Position numbers and translations under genes: made by a program. This document shows positions 36,936 to 45,800 of a DNA stretch of 64,000 nt, piece after piece. A model generated the notes under the pieces. The model worked only from the letters and a program-made list of their open reading frames with translations. It ran no database searches and was not told the DNA's origin. Location of the stretch: positions 1,426,001 through 1,490,000 of the forward strand of contig JAPFFF010000002.1 of NCBI GenBank assembly GCA_039105265.1. The letters run 5' to 3'. Every line of letters begins with the position of its first letter. The first letter of the stretch is position 1. Origin of the DNA: Tritrichomonas musculus. Lineage: Eukaryota > Parabasalia > Tritrichomonadida > Tritrichomonadidae.

Positions 36936-39230
36936 ATGTCAAAACAAGATAAAAATAATTCATCTGATAGCTTTGAATTAGATTTGAGTAATATTGATGA
37001 TGAAACTATATTTGACAGTGAGGTATCTAAACCTGATGATGATGATGAACTAGAGGACCCGATAGATTATTTTAAGAACACGTTTCTCAGTACATACAAA
37101 CTAGAACACCCCAATGATTTAATTAATTTGTTGTATCAAATACAAAACAATGAATATACAGGAAGAAGTGTGGGAAAGATTCGTGAAATAAAAGTTAAGT
37201 TTCGTCGATTTGTTTCATTGATGAACAAAATCAATACAGGAATTAAAAGTAAAGGCAATCAATTCCTTAGTTTAAGAGAATACACAACAGATAAAAAAAG
37301 TCTTGATACAATTATCAATTACTTCAATATTGTTGTCAACGATGATTTGAATTATAGCTCTGATGGTTATCGTTCATCACCCATCAAACCACCGAGAAAG
37401 AGTCAAACACCACAAACCAACAAAGGAAGAAGAAAGAGAACAAGCATACATGAACCAACACCTGACAGTAATAAACGAAGAACACCAAGAAGAAAACGCA
37501 TAACTCCGAGTGATTCTGATGAAAATGACTCGACAATACAATTGCCTAAAGACAGTGAAGATTCATTACTTAATATAACATTAAGCGAATCAGATTCTGA
37601 GTCATTAATATTGAAAAACGATGATTTATCTGATTCTTTTATTGAACCATCAAAGGAACACAATAAAAATAATTTTTCAACTAATAAAATGGCAGACGAC
37701 AACAACAATAATAACGGACCTCTTCAATCATTATATGATGATGAATTAGATGATTGGCACGATGATAATGAAGCAGCAACCGAAGCATACAGATATACAA
37801 GAACACCTGCAAAACAACCATACAGATATGTTGATAATGAAGAAGAAGCACAAGAAATTAAATCACCTTTTGCAAGGAAATACAAAGGATATGCAGAAGA
37901 TAACAAAGCAGATGATGAAATACTTGATGAATTAATAAGAAATGCAAAGCAACCTACAAAGAATACTCGCGGACGTCGTGATAAAAAAGATATGCCTCTT
38001 GTTAACTCAACATTAAAGGATTCATTTGACAAGCTTGAAATACCTCGTGTTGGTGGTAATATATCCTATTACAGAGATAAATTTATTGATATGATTATTA
38101 ACGGAAACTTCAGAATCAAATACATTCCGAATGCAGCTTGTCGTGATACAGCTATTGAATACTGTAAGAATTCAGTTGATAAAGACGGTAAACCAAGATA
38201 TCGTTTATTACCAGAAAATGCCAAAGACCCGTTAGGAAACTCAATAACAGACTTGAACGGTGATAAAGTTGATGATGTTGTTTTAATTGATAGGAACGGT
38301 AATCCTTCAATCATTAACGGATACAAGCTTGTATTTGCTTCTCCTTACAAGAAAGTTTGGAAATCTGTTATTAAAACAAAACAAGAAAGAAAAGAAATGC
38401 CGTTCAATAAATGGATTCAATCATTATTTGATAAAGATATCAAGAAAATTGATTGGGATGCTGGTCAATACAAATTAACAAAGGGAAAAGAAATGCAAGA
38501 GCTAGAAAATTATTACGGTCCTATGGGTCTGGGAAAAGCAAGAGTCAGCAAACGTATTACACCAAGTTCTTATTGGTCATCAATCTTTTCTAAAGTCTGG
38601 AAAGTGTATTGGAATGACGAACAATTCTTTGTATTATCTCCTTTGAAGAAACTCATCAATTACCTTGCTGTATCAAATATGTTATTTGCTTATCTCTTTG
38701 ATGCTCCTTTCAAAGAAATCATTCAAGACAATAAGTTCAATGGAAAGATATTAACATATGAACAATGGTCATATTGGAAACAACAGAACAATAAAGAATA
38801 TGTTTCAGTATTAGGAAAGAATGTTCAATCATATGTTGAGAAGATTATTGATAAAGCTATTGATATCACAACAGGAGAATTAAAGGCTGAACCAAGTCAA
38901 TGGGGTAAACAATTTACTGAATTAATGCATTACATTGATTATGTTGTCTTTGGTGTTGGTTTCAATGTTGATGTAAGTAAGCAAGAAGGATATAACAGGT
39001 TGAAACGAAATGCAGAAGGAATTAAAGAAGCAACGCCAGAAGATATTAAGAACGTTAAAGATAATTTCATTAAACGAATCACTGCAGCAATAGAAAGAGA
39101 TATATATCCAAATTGTGGATACACAGCATTCAAAGCACAACTCAAAGAAAGTAAATTGCAGAACAAAAATAAATATGATAATTTTGCTGTTAATCTTAAA
39201 CCATTACATCAAAGAATGAATAATGAATAA
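36936..39230 (+). CDS. Large conserved protein of elements B and D (764 aa)
   Basis: A 764-residue protein of unknown family. The first third is acidic and disordered, with basic patches (RKSQTPQTNKGRRKRTSIHE). The C-terminal half is conserved with the element D gene at 57553. Landmarks are INGNFRIKYIPNAACRD, KDPLGN, DLNGDKVDDVVLIDRNGNP and IINGYKLV, then a tryptophan-rich helical part (SYWSSIFSKVWKVYW). Preservation in both elements beside the fibre genes suggests a core virion or scaffolding function. At 37689 an internal ATG (MADDNNNNNGPLQSLYDDEL) follows TTTTTCAACTAATAAA and could start a shorter form. Confidence 0.65.
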   Translation: MSKQDKNNSSDSFELDLSNIDDETIFDSEVSKPDDDDELEDPIDYFKNTFLSTYKLEHPNDLINLLYQIQNNEYTGRSVGKIREIKVKFRRFVSLMNKINTGIKSKGNQFLSLREYTTDKKSLDTIINYFNIVVNDDLNYSSDGYRSSPIKPPRKSQTPQTNKGRRKRTSIHEPTPDSNKRRTPRRKRITPSDSDENDSTIQLPKDSEDSLLNITLSESDSESLILKNDDLSDSFIEPSKEHNKNNFSTNKMADDNNNNNGPLQSLYDDELDDWHDDNEAATEAYRYTRTPAKQPYRYVDNEEEAQEIKSPFARKYKGYAEDNKADDEILDELIRNAKQPTKNTRGRRDKKDMPLVNSTLKDSFDKLEIPRVGGNISYYRDKFIDMIINGNFRIKYIPNAACRDTAIEYCKNSVDKDGKPRYRLLPENAKDPLGNSITDLNGDKVDDVVLIDRNGNPSIINGYKLVFASPYKKVWKSVIKTKQERKEMPFNKWIQSLFDKDIKKIDWDAGQYKLTKGKEMQELENYYGPMGLGKARVSKRITPSSYWSSIFSKVWKVYWNDEQFFVLSPLKKLINYLAVSNMLFAYLFDAPFKEIIQDNKFNGKILTYEQWSYWKQQNNKEYVSVLGKNVQSYVEKIIDKAIDITTGELKAEPSQWGKQFTELMHYIDYVVFGVGFNVDVSKQEGYNRLKRNAEGIKEATPEDIKNVKDNFIKRITAAIERDIYPNCGYTAFKAQLKESKLQNKNKYDNFAVNLKPLHQRMNNE

Positions 39231-40352
39231 TTAATTTAAATCAAAGCCTCCATTATTGTTATTATTATTATTATTATTATTTTTGTCATTTGGGTCTGAA
39301 ACGATTCTAAAACTATAACGTTTTGTTGATTGTGGTTGTTTCTTCTGGTCTTGCTGATTATCAAGTGAAGTTGACAAGTCTTCAAAAGTATCATTATTTA
39401 TGTTTTGTTGTCGTTCAGAATAATTTGATGTCTTATTAGGATTTGGTGTTTCAAAATAAAAGCCTTGTGATTGATTTTGATTTCCTACATGCCAATCGTC
39501 TTCAATTTCCATAGGTTCATAGCTTGTTGGATAATTTGGTTTTGTACTTATGGCTGATGCTGAAAAATGAACTTTGTTATCATTTTCTTTTGATTTATGC
39601 TTTCTTGGTGGATTGGGAGTTAATGATTTAATATTTTCTGTTGTTTCATTTTCTGTTGTTTCGTTATCGGGTTTTATATTTGGTTTGAATATAGGATATT
39701 CAGTGAATATAGTATCATTTCGAAAACCTAAATGTGCAGGTTTCTTCGGTTTATAATTCGTATTTTGATTTAAATCGTTCATTGTTTGTATTCTAATATC
39801 ATTGGTGTCAGAACCTGGTTCTGTGTTATCATAGAAATCAATTATCGGTATTAAGTTTGGATTATCATAAACGGTGAATGATATATATGTTTCATTTGCA
39901 TTAGGATTATAGCCTATATCAGCTGCAGTAATTATATTATTAAATGCATTCATGAATACCTCATAAGTAAAAGCGAAATTTACTCTATTAAAATAAGCTT
40001 CACCATCATATTCTACATAATAATTTGTTATATCTTTAGGTGTGTTATCATTTAATAATACAAATACAGGTTCTTGAAATCCTGGTAGTATCTTTCGTAT
40101 AAATATGTATGACGGACTATAAATTCCATCACCAATTAAATATAACATCCATGCAGGTCTAGTCGTTAATGTTGTACCTTTATAAATACTTTGAACTTGC
40201 CACGGAAATGTAAAAGTTGATGGGAAAATATAAATTGACCTTGATTCAGTAGTCGTAATCATAGCAAATGCAATCGGTGCTACACCATTAATTTTATAAT
40301 TGCTCATATCAGCCAATTGATTCGGATTTAAATAAAATACATGAGAATCCAT
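39231..40352 (-). CDS. Candidate virion protein of element B (373 aa)
   Basis: A 373-residue protein. The first 190 residues are strand-rich, without charge clusters (MDSHVFYLNPNQLADMSNYK, IYIFPSTFTFPWQVQSIYKG, ISFTVYDNPNLIPIIDFYD), as in jelly-roll capsid proteins. The rest is polar, with a final Asn run from a trinucleotide repeat near 39256-39283. It lies on the same strand as the integrase and major capsid genes, directly upstream of which small capsid genes are common. The stop abuts the convergent large gene. A minor-capsid role is possible; a second candidate sits next to it (40365). The start at 40352 follows a TTATTAATGACTATTCAAA stretch. Confidence 0.4.
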   Translation of the reverse strand: MDSHVFYLNPNQLADMSNYKINGVAPIAFAMITTTESRSIYIFPSTFTFPWQVQSIYKGTTLTTRPAWMLYLIGDGIYSPSYIFIRKILPGFQEPVFVLLNDNTPKDITNYYVEYDGEAYFNRVNFAFTYEVFMNAFNNIITAADIGYNPNANETYISFTVYDNPNLIPIIDFYDNTEPGSDTNDIRIQTMNDLNQNTNYKPKKPAHLGFRNDTIFTEYPIFKPNIKPDNETTENETTENIKSLTPNPPRKHKSKENDNKVHFSASAISTKPNYPTSYEPMEIEDDWHVGNQNQSQGFYFETPNPNKTSNYSERQQNINNDTFEDLSTSLDNQQDQKKQPQSTKRYSFRIVSDPNDKNNNNNNNNNNGGFDLN

Positions 40353-40364
40353 TTTGAATAGTCA

Positions 40365-40715
40365 TTAATAAATCAAAAGACAACTGAATATAAATGATTC
40401 AGGTTCAATAACGTTTCCTTTCATGTCTGTGAACCATAAATGATACTCTTTTTTTGTGTTGTTCAGACATTCATATTTTCTGTATTTGGTTTGTCTTCTG
40501 TTAGCAAGCATAATGAAATGGTCGCAAAAAGGCATGAATTCAACAATATCTGAATGAACCATCAAATCACCAACAATATGTTGATTGACAACAGCTCCAC
40601 AATACTGAACAACAATGTACTTCTTGTTGCGACTATAAACGAAATCATCAGGAAGATTAAAATTTTTTGTTTGTGTGTGATAGTATCTTTTTGTTGTGTT
40701 TTGTTTAGCTTTCAT
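40365..40715 (-). CDS. Candidate minor capsid protein of element B (116 aa)
   Basis: A small protein from MKAKQNTTKRYYHTQTKNFN to a strand-rich end HLWFTDMKGNVIEPESFIFS. An earlier start at 40757 is possible, but it would overlap the integrase gene by about 50 bases instead of about ten, so the inner start is preferred. The tail resembles the C-terminus of the candidate minor capsid proteins in A (4735) and E (61191). It is therefore a candidate vertex protein or cement protein. The small size, against about 240 residues in A, weakens the call. Confidence 0.45.
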   Translation of the reverse strand: MKAKQNTTKRYYHTQTKNFNLPDDFVYSRNKKYIVVQYCGAVVNQHIVGDLMVHSDIVEFMPFCDHFIMLANRRQTKYRKYECLNNTKKEYHLWFTDMKGNVIEPESFIFSCLLIY

Positions 40716-41793
40716 TTTGCGTTTTATAAGCCAAAAAGAATACTTTATAATCATCATTCAAAGCATATATTGATGAACAAACATATTTTGTGTACATGAT
40801 TGGAACAGTTATTATTGTTTTGTTCTTCAGTGTTTTGTTAGTTTGACGTAAAGGATTTAATAGTTTACATTTAACGTTTCCTGATTCATAACAAATGAAT
40901 TCAGCGAGTTCATTAAATACTCTTCTTCGCTTTTCATGTTTCTTTTCTGTTTTTCCGTAATCGGTGTGAATGAGTATTATATTTTTGGGCTTGTATGACA
41001 GAAGACCTTTAAATCGTTGTTTTTGTTGAATCTCTTTCAATTGCATTGATTTGGCTCTTATGTACTGCCATTCAAGGTCGCGGTCGTCTTGCATCTGTTG
41101 AGGTGTTAGATAAATGTATTTTGATTGTCGTTTGTCAAGGTATTCATCAACATCTTCGTCAAATGATGTGTATAAAGGATTCAATAAACGAAGAGATGAA
41201 TGAGGCGTGTTATTGTACCATTCAACCGTTTGTTGCATCAATACATTGTTTGTCATTCGTTGTTGTGATTGACCGAAAGCATTTCGTAATGTTCTGATTA
41301 CTGCATCAACACATTTATGTGCATTCGTGAAAGGTGAATCATCAATGATTAACTTTATTTTGTTTGGTGCTTTGAATTTAATTGTGTGTTTGTCTAATTG
41401 ATATCTTTGCTCTTCACCGTTGCAATAACTTTTGAATGCATTTGATATAAAAGCCTTTTCACCATCACATTTAATTGTTTCAATTCTGATATTTCTTTTA
41501 TTGACTAGTTTATCAATTACTTTGATTACATAATACTCAGACTTGTAATCAATTGGTTCAACAATTAGGTATTTGGTGTTTACATTGATAAGAACAAGAT
41601 AAGCTTTGTTTAACGCAAACATTATATCCATCTCGTATGAGTACGGTTCAAATGAGAAGTCAGGTTTTGATAGTTTCTTTACTGTTTTCAATTGGTGATC
41701 TGGAATATATGGCTCAGTTTTAATGCTTGTGTCTTTGATGTACTTGTATTTAGATTTGAAAGGATAGTTGATTGATTCATTCATTTGAATCAC
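40705..41793 (-). CDS. Retroviral-type (rve/DDE) integrase of element B
   Basis: A 362-residue integrase. The catalytic core begins near residue 50, with YEMDIMF and a strand-rich ALNKAYLVLINVNTKYLIVE; the second acidic site is in IKCDGEKAFI; and a helix with VIRTLRNAFGQ and WYNNTPHSSLRLLNP closes the core, as in retroviral and Maverick integrases. The C-terminal part is strand-rich (YKPKNIILIHTDYG). The enzyme joins the terminal repeats to target DNA with 6-bp duplications, matching GAGGTC at B's ends. The start at 41793 follows CTTTATTTTTGTGATTCAA. It lies just downstream of the major capsid gene, on the same strand. Confidence 0.88.
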   Translation of the reverse strand: MIQMNESINYPFKSKYKYIKDTSIKTEPYIPDHQLKTVKKLSKPDFSFEPYSYEMDIMFALNKAYLVLINVNTKYLIVEPIDYKSEYYVIKVIDKLVNKRNIRIETIKCDGEKAFISNAFKSYCNGEEQRYQLDKHTIKFKAPNKIKLIIDDSPFTNAHKCVDAVIRTLRNAFGQSQQRMTNNVLMQQTVEWYNNTPHSSLRLLNPLYTSFDEDVDEYLDKRQSKYIYLTPQQMQDDRDLEWQYIRAKSMQLKEIQQKQRFKGLLSYKPKNIILIHTDYGKTEKKHEKRRRVFNELAEFICYESGNVKCKLLNPLRQTNKTLKNKTIITVPIMYTKYVCSSIYALNDDYKVFFLAYKTQNES

Positions 41794-41842
41794 AAAAATA
41801 AAGCATTCATTAATGATTATTATTTAATGAAAATCAATTTAT

Positions 41843-43915
41843 TTATTCATTTGCTTGGCTTCCTTTTGGTGATTCGTCGTCATGATATTCTAAACCGTCA
41901 AGTGATAGTTTGAAATAACTGTCCCTAGTTATCCATAATTGTGTTGGGGGTGGTCTGATGATAGTTCCATCAGGTTCAACAACATTGTAATATGTGTCAT
42001 CATCTCCTGTATAGATAGGCATTCCATTGACTTGTATTTGAACGTTTCCAAAACCTCCATCAAGTCCGTCATAACAATATCCTGCGCTTGCTCGTTCAGT
42101 TTGAATGTTGAAAACAAATGATGTTGCATCACTAATTGTATTCTTGTATCTCTTTCCGTTGGCGTCATTCTTTGGCATTGTCATCGAATCCTCAAATTCC
42201 TTTGTGCATGAAAGAGTGATTGCATCTAAATCACCAGCCGTTAATTGATTCTCAAAGAATCGTGCACCAATGGTTGAAACGTTTTCGTCTGGGAAGTTCT
42301 TTCCACCAATATTCAAGAAACAGTTTTGATAAACTGGGTTTTCAAAGACAGTTAAATCATTATGATGCTTTGGAAACATGATTGATAAATTGGTTGCATT
42401 GATTAATGGGATATTCAATGTTGACTTGATTCCGTTAGCTGCTGGAGCGATTGGGAAAGCATGATAATCAACTTTTTGTGATGGAATGATTAAACCTTGT
42501 CTTAAAATGTCTTCAATTCCTTGTCTTGTAGCTTCACAAACTCCAAAGCCTTGCATATTAGATTTACAGGCTGTGATGGTCATTCGATTAACTGTTAATG
42601 TTGCTGTTTGAGCAGAATAAGTTTCTTTCAATAATTGAGCTCTTGCATCATGATATTCATTAACAACTCTAAGAGCTGATTTAGCAACTGTTTTCTCAAT
42701 TTGCCAAACATAGTACTTTCCGTCGTTGTGTGTCAATGATGGCTTTGTGTAATCTGGATTTGCTAAACAAATTTCTTCATCAGTTGCTGTTGGTTTGAGG
42801 TCTAATTTTGCGAACTCTTCTGCTGTATAACTGAAATACATTGAAAGGTCTGTTGCAATATCATCATAAGTATATGAACCATCGCTTCCAAAGTTATATT
42901 GTTCACCAAGCCTATAAGTGAGTTTATATTTGATTGGTGCTGGTGTTGGAGACGGTGATGGGTCTGGCTTATCTTCTTCTTCTGGTGATGGGTCAGGTGA
43001 TGGTGATGGTGATGGTGGTACAGGTGTTGGTGTTGGTGATGGGTCTGGTGACGGAGTTCCTGGTCCTGGAATCACTGCTTGATTACCGATTTGTGTGAAT
43101 TGATGACGAAGATGACCACGGGCTTTGATTTCCTTTAATCTATCGAGTTCATCTATCGATATTGAATCATTATCTTCAAGAAATACTTTTGCTTCTGCAA
43201 CTGTGAAAGGGTCTAATACTGCCCAAACAAGACCAGCGGGACTAACTTGAAAACGAATTGATAAATCACCAATGATTCCGTTAGGGAATAAATCAAATGC
43301 TTGTAAAGCAAGCAAATCATCAAAAGGAACATTCAAATCAAATTCAACTTCAGCTCTTCCAGTATTCTTAAATGAATTCAAATTAACATAAGCTCCTGCG
43401 TGTGTTTGTGAATAGTTGCTGACGTTTTCCCACAATGAATGAACGAATCGGCGACGTTTCTTCTCGGCTTCTGGTTTAACTGAAGAATATAAGAAGCCTT
43501 CACGAATGCATTCATTCTGTTGGTATCCGACATTGACATTATTATGAAGAATCTCTAACCTGTCAAACAACTGGTTTGATGATTTGAAACCGACAAATAA
43601 TTTATATAAATTGTATGGGTCATCGATTTCATTTAATTTACTCATATCTGTATTCAATGATAAATCTAATTTAACGTGAAATGTTAAGAAACCTTTATCA
43701 ATATCACTGACGAAGTGGTCAGGATGTGTTAAACTTATTTGCGAATATTGTCCTTGATGAAATGGAGCAGGTTGGTCATGACAGTCAACAGTTCTAAATG
43801 AAAATGAACGTGTTCCGTCATTAACATTAATCATGTTTCTCATTTCTTCAAATGCATGAAGAACGTTTCCTGTTTCAGTGCGAAGATTATGAGCTCTCTC
43901 GTTTCGGTATAACAT
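41843..43915 (-). CDS. Double jelly-roll major capsid protein of element B
   Basis: A 690-residue protein whose size, place and content fit the double jelly-roll major capsid protein of Polintons. Strand-rich blocks such as FLTFHVKLDLSLNTD, LFDRLEILHNNVNVGY and AEVEFDLNVPF make the first half, and LNIPLINATNLSIMFPKH, DAITLSCTKEFED and PTQLWITRDSYFKLSLDGL the second. A proline, serine and threonine linker (about residues 290-340, PSPDPSPTPTPVPP) joins them or forms a surface loop. It starts at 43915, behind TTTTTATTCAATCATAA, divergent from the small protein at 43965 with 49 bases between. Capsid assembly is the family role. The call rests on pattern and position. Confidence 0.75.
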   Translation of the reverse strand: MLYRNERAHNLRTETGNVLHAFEEMRNMINVNDGTRSFSFRTVDCHDQPAPFHQGQYSQISLTHPDHFVSDIDKGFLTFHVKLDLSLNTDMSKLNEIDDPYNLYKLFVGFKSSNQLFDRLEILHNNVNVGYQQNECIREGFLYSSVKPEAEKKRRRFVHSLWENVSNYSQTHAGAYVNLNSFKNTGRAEVEFDLNVPFDDLLALQAFDLFPNGIIGDLSIRFQVSPAGLVWAVLDPFTVAEAKVFLEDNDSISIDELDRLKEIKARGHLRHQFTQIGNQAVIPGPGTPSPDPSPTPTPVPPSPSPSPDPSPEEEDKPDPSPSPTPAPIKYKLTYRLGEQYNFGSDGSYTYDDIATDLSMYFSYTAEEFAKLDLKPTATDEEICLANPDYTKPSLTHNDGKYYVWQIEKTVAKSALRVVNEYHDARAQLLKETYSAQTATLTVNRMTITACKSNMQGFGVCEATRQGIEDILRQGLIIPSQKVDYHAFPIAPAANGIKSTLNIPLINATNLSIMFPKHHNDLTVFENPVYQNCFLNIGGKNFPDENVSTIGARFFENQLTAGDLDAITLSCTKEFEDSMTMPKNDANGKRYKNTISDATSFVFNIQTERASAGYCYDGLDGGFGNVQIQVNGMPIYTGDDDTYYNVVEPDGTIIRPPPTQLWITRDSYFKLSLDGLEYHDDESPKGSQANE

Positions 43916-43964
43916 TTATGATTGAATAAAAAGGAAATAAATCACTTTTATCATTAATTAAATT

Positions 43965-44219
43965 ATGGGTGTCGGTATATTCAACAAAATCAAGAACGCA
44001 TTTAAATCAATTGGCGGTAAAGTTAAATCATTCGCTCAGAAAGCTGTTAAAGCAATTCCAAAAGTTGTTGATGTTGGAAAGCAAATCATGGACAGAGTTA
44101 AACCAATCACACAATTCATTCCTGGTGTCGGTCAAGTAGTTGACGCAATTGATACAGGTTTAAATGCTGTCGACAAAGTAGGTAAATTTGGTAAATCAAT
44201 ACTGAATGAAGTTAAATGA
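43965..44219 (+). CDS. Small basic amphipathic protein, pVI/pX-like candidate (84 aa)
   Basis: An 84-residue protein, MGVGIFNKIKNAFKSIGGKV onwards, with a lysine-rich amphipathic helix followed by a glycine-rich hydrophobic stretch (FIPGVGQVVDAIDTGLNAVD). This layout resembles the small membrane-active or DNA-condensing virion proteins of adenoviruses (pVI, pX) and of Polinton-like viruses. It lies head to head with the major capsid gene. A role in membrane penetration or core condensation is inferred from composition alone. Confidence 0.5.
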   Translation: MGVGIFNKIKNAFKSIGGKVKSFAQKAVKAIPKVVDVGKQIMDRVKPITQFIPGVGQVVDAIDTGLNAVDKVGKFGKSILNEVK

Positions 44220-44255
44220 AAAACAATGAAAAATAATGATTTAATATGAATACAA

Positions 44256-44732
44256 ATGAATGATAACATTAATGAACTTAAAGTAATAAACGAAAACATT
44301 AATGAATCAAAAGTGTTTAAATCAGTTGAAGAGTTCAATTTGTTCTATCAAAAGAATATCGAGCAAATGAAAACACAAACGACTAACTATTTGAACAAGA
44401 TTTATAAAATCATCACTAATGACGGCAATGAATACAAAATCACTAAACGCAATTGTACAGACGGTAAAAGACTTAACGGCGACATTTATTTGAAGAAAGT
44501 TGGGAACACAATCACTAAAACACTTGAAAACGACAACATCAAGGCTGATATATCACTAATGAAGGAATCATTAAATGAATTCACTGAACAAATCAATCAA
44601 TTAAACAACAAAAATAAAATACTTGAAGAACATATCAATAAGCTTTCAAATGTTGTTGACCAACAATCAAAAGTCATTAATGAATACATTTTAAATGTTG
44701 TTGCTCCTGACAACCACCGAATGATTAAGTGA
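44256..44732 (+). CDS. Coiled-coil protein with basic middle domain (158 aa)
   Basis: A 158-residue protein. The N-terminal part is helical and Asn-rich; a middle domain (NDGNEYKITKRNCTDGKRLN, then GDIYLKKVGNTI) is strand-like and basic; and the C-terminal third is a coiled coil (LNEFTEQINQLNNKNKILEE). No family recognised. The start is assigned at 44256, but an ATG a little downstream cannot be excluded. It is convergent with the small gene at 44691, overlapping by about 40 bases. Confidence 0.45.
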   Translation: MNDNINELKVINENINESKVFKSVEEFNLFYQKNIEQMKTQTTNYLNKIYKIITNDGNEYKITKRNCTDGKRLNGDIYLKKVGNTITKTLENDNIKADISLMKESLNEFTEQINQLNNKNKILEEHINKLSNVVDQQSKVINEYILNVVAPDNHRMIK

Positions 44733-44924
44733 ATCATGATGATTTAATGATTTAGTCGTTTTTGGTGGCGGTTCATGAAATACATTACCTTTTTCATTAT
44801 AACATTTCACTGTTGGTGCTGAGTTTATTTTTGTTCTATTCTTTTGCATCGTTAACTGTAATCTATCAAAATAGTTTTTGTGTTTATCATCATGAACGGT
44901 TCTCATTTGATTAATAGCAGACAT
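44691..44924 (-). CDS. Small unknown protein (77 aa)
   Basis: A 77-residue basic protein, MSAINQMRTVHDDKHKNYFD onwards, with a proline-lysine patch (FHEPPPKTTK). No family. The start at 44924 faces the start at 44939 across 14 bases, a compact divergent pair like others in these elements. The 3' end overlaps the neighbouring coiled-coil gene, which is unusual here, so the call is tentative. Confidence 0.35.
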   Translation of the reverse strand: MSAINQMRTVHDDKHKNYFDRLQLTMQKNRTKINSAPTVKCYNEKGNVFHEPPPKTTKSLNHHDSLNHSVVVRSNNI

Positions 44925-44938
44925 TTAATTGTTATTAA

Positions 44939-45166
44939 ATGAGTGAACTAGCAGAATACAAGAAAGAAATACCAGAATTAAAACGTATCAAACGAGGATT
45001 GAAAGAAAAGTGTTATGATTACAAACAATGTCTCAACAATATCAAATCAGGAATGTTGGGCTCTGATGGTCTTGCCGTTCGTGAGTCTCTTATTGAAGAC
45101 ATCAACAGCCTCAAAAATAAAGTGCATCAACTTGAGAATGAATTAAATGAATTGTCCAGTAAATGA
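44939..45166 (+). CDS. Small coiled-coil protein reaching into the right terminal repeat (75 aa)
   Basis: A 75-residue helical protein (MSELAEYKKEIPELKRIKRG, then DINSLKNKVHQLENELNELS) with a clear heptad pattern at its C-terminus. Its last 24 codons lie inside the right terminal repeat of B, which begins at 45095. The left terminal repeat therefore carries an inverted copy of the same coding end (25206-25277), and an imperfect third copy lies at 25423-25470. Coding into a terminal repeat ties the protein to the element's ends, although nothing shows that it binds them. Confidence 0.5.
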   Translation: MSELAEYKKEIPELKRIKRGLKEKCYDYKQCLNNIKSGMLGSDGLAVRESLIEDINSLKNKVHQLENELNELSSK

Positions 45167-45362
45167 AACATCAATTGATGGTAATCATTAAATGAGTTCA
45201 TATTATTTTTGTTCATTAGTCGTGTTGACGGTGGGCTTTAGCCCGACGGAAACCGACTGATATATACTACTAAACAAGTTCAAAGATGAAGATTCAAAAG
45301 TGGCAACCGTCAATCTAGAACATCAATCTATCTGCCCGTCCAAACGGTCCCCCTTACTCTCT
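45095..45362. repeat. Right terminal inverted repeat of element B
   Basis: Identical in reverse to 25010-25277 over all 268 bases. From inside out: the end of a coiled-coil gene, the hairpin GGGCTTTAGCCC, CCGACTGATATATACTACT (ending 45271) and a final 91-base segment ending ACTCTCT. The target duplication GAGGTC follows at 45363-45368. Confidence 0.95.
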
Positions 45363-45368
45363 GAGGTC

Positions 45369-45699
45369 GTTTTGATTTTGTCTTAGGTTGTTTTGATTTT
45401 TTCTTAGGTCTATCATCATCTAAATTTGTACTACTTTGAAGTAAACGTTGAATTCTGTTTTGATTTAGATCCCTAGTTGGTGGCTCAACATTTGTGGGTC
45501 GGTTCCTACCGATTTTCCTAGGGTTAAGATTATAATCATTTCGATTTAAAGTTGGAGGTCTGGGTAATGGAGCCAATTCAGGTATATCATCTGTTTGAAT
45601 ACCTCTAGTTTTATATTCTTTCTTATCATTTTTCAATGTTCTTTCTTTCATCTGCTCTCTCAGTTCTTTAGCTGCTTGTTTTTCCTCCTCAGTCTTCAT
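45369..45699 (-). CDS. Charged N-terminal part of the element C protease gene
   Basis: A lysine- and proline-rich frame starting MKTEEEKQAAKELREQMKER. It is basic and probably disordered (PKKKSKQPKTKSKRP near its end). It reaches the right edge of element B and, given B's target duplication, was continuous with the catalytic part at 24222-25009 before B inserted. Its composition suggests an extension that binds DNA or capsid, as in adenain, where DNA acts as a cofactor; this is inference. Described only as a part of an interrupted element. Confidence 0.6.
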
Positions 45700-45800
45700 T
45701 CGAGATATCCTTATGTTGATAATATCTTAATGTAATTTTATCTCTGTTAATAAACCTTGATCTGATTCTTGGAGAGTATATTGATATGGCTTTAATACTG

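Larger units (their letters stand above)
25010..45362. mobile_element. Maverick/Polinton element B, nearly whole (20.35 kb)
   Basis: Bounded by identical 268-bp terminal inverted repeats starting AGAGAGTAAGGGGGACC and by GAGGTC target duplications. It carries the full set expected of a Maverick: packaging ATPase, protein-primed polymerase, integrase, major capsid, minor-capsid candidates and a small membrane-active candidate, plus fibre-like genes, an HNH gene and small unknown proteins. No protease of the Ulp1 type was recognised. Identical repeats and an intact duplication make it a young insertion; it looks close to whole, with about three breaks in secondary genes. It inserted into the protease gene of element C. 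Confidence 0.95.
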
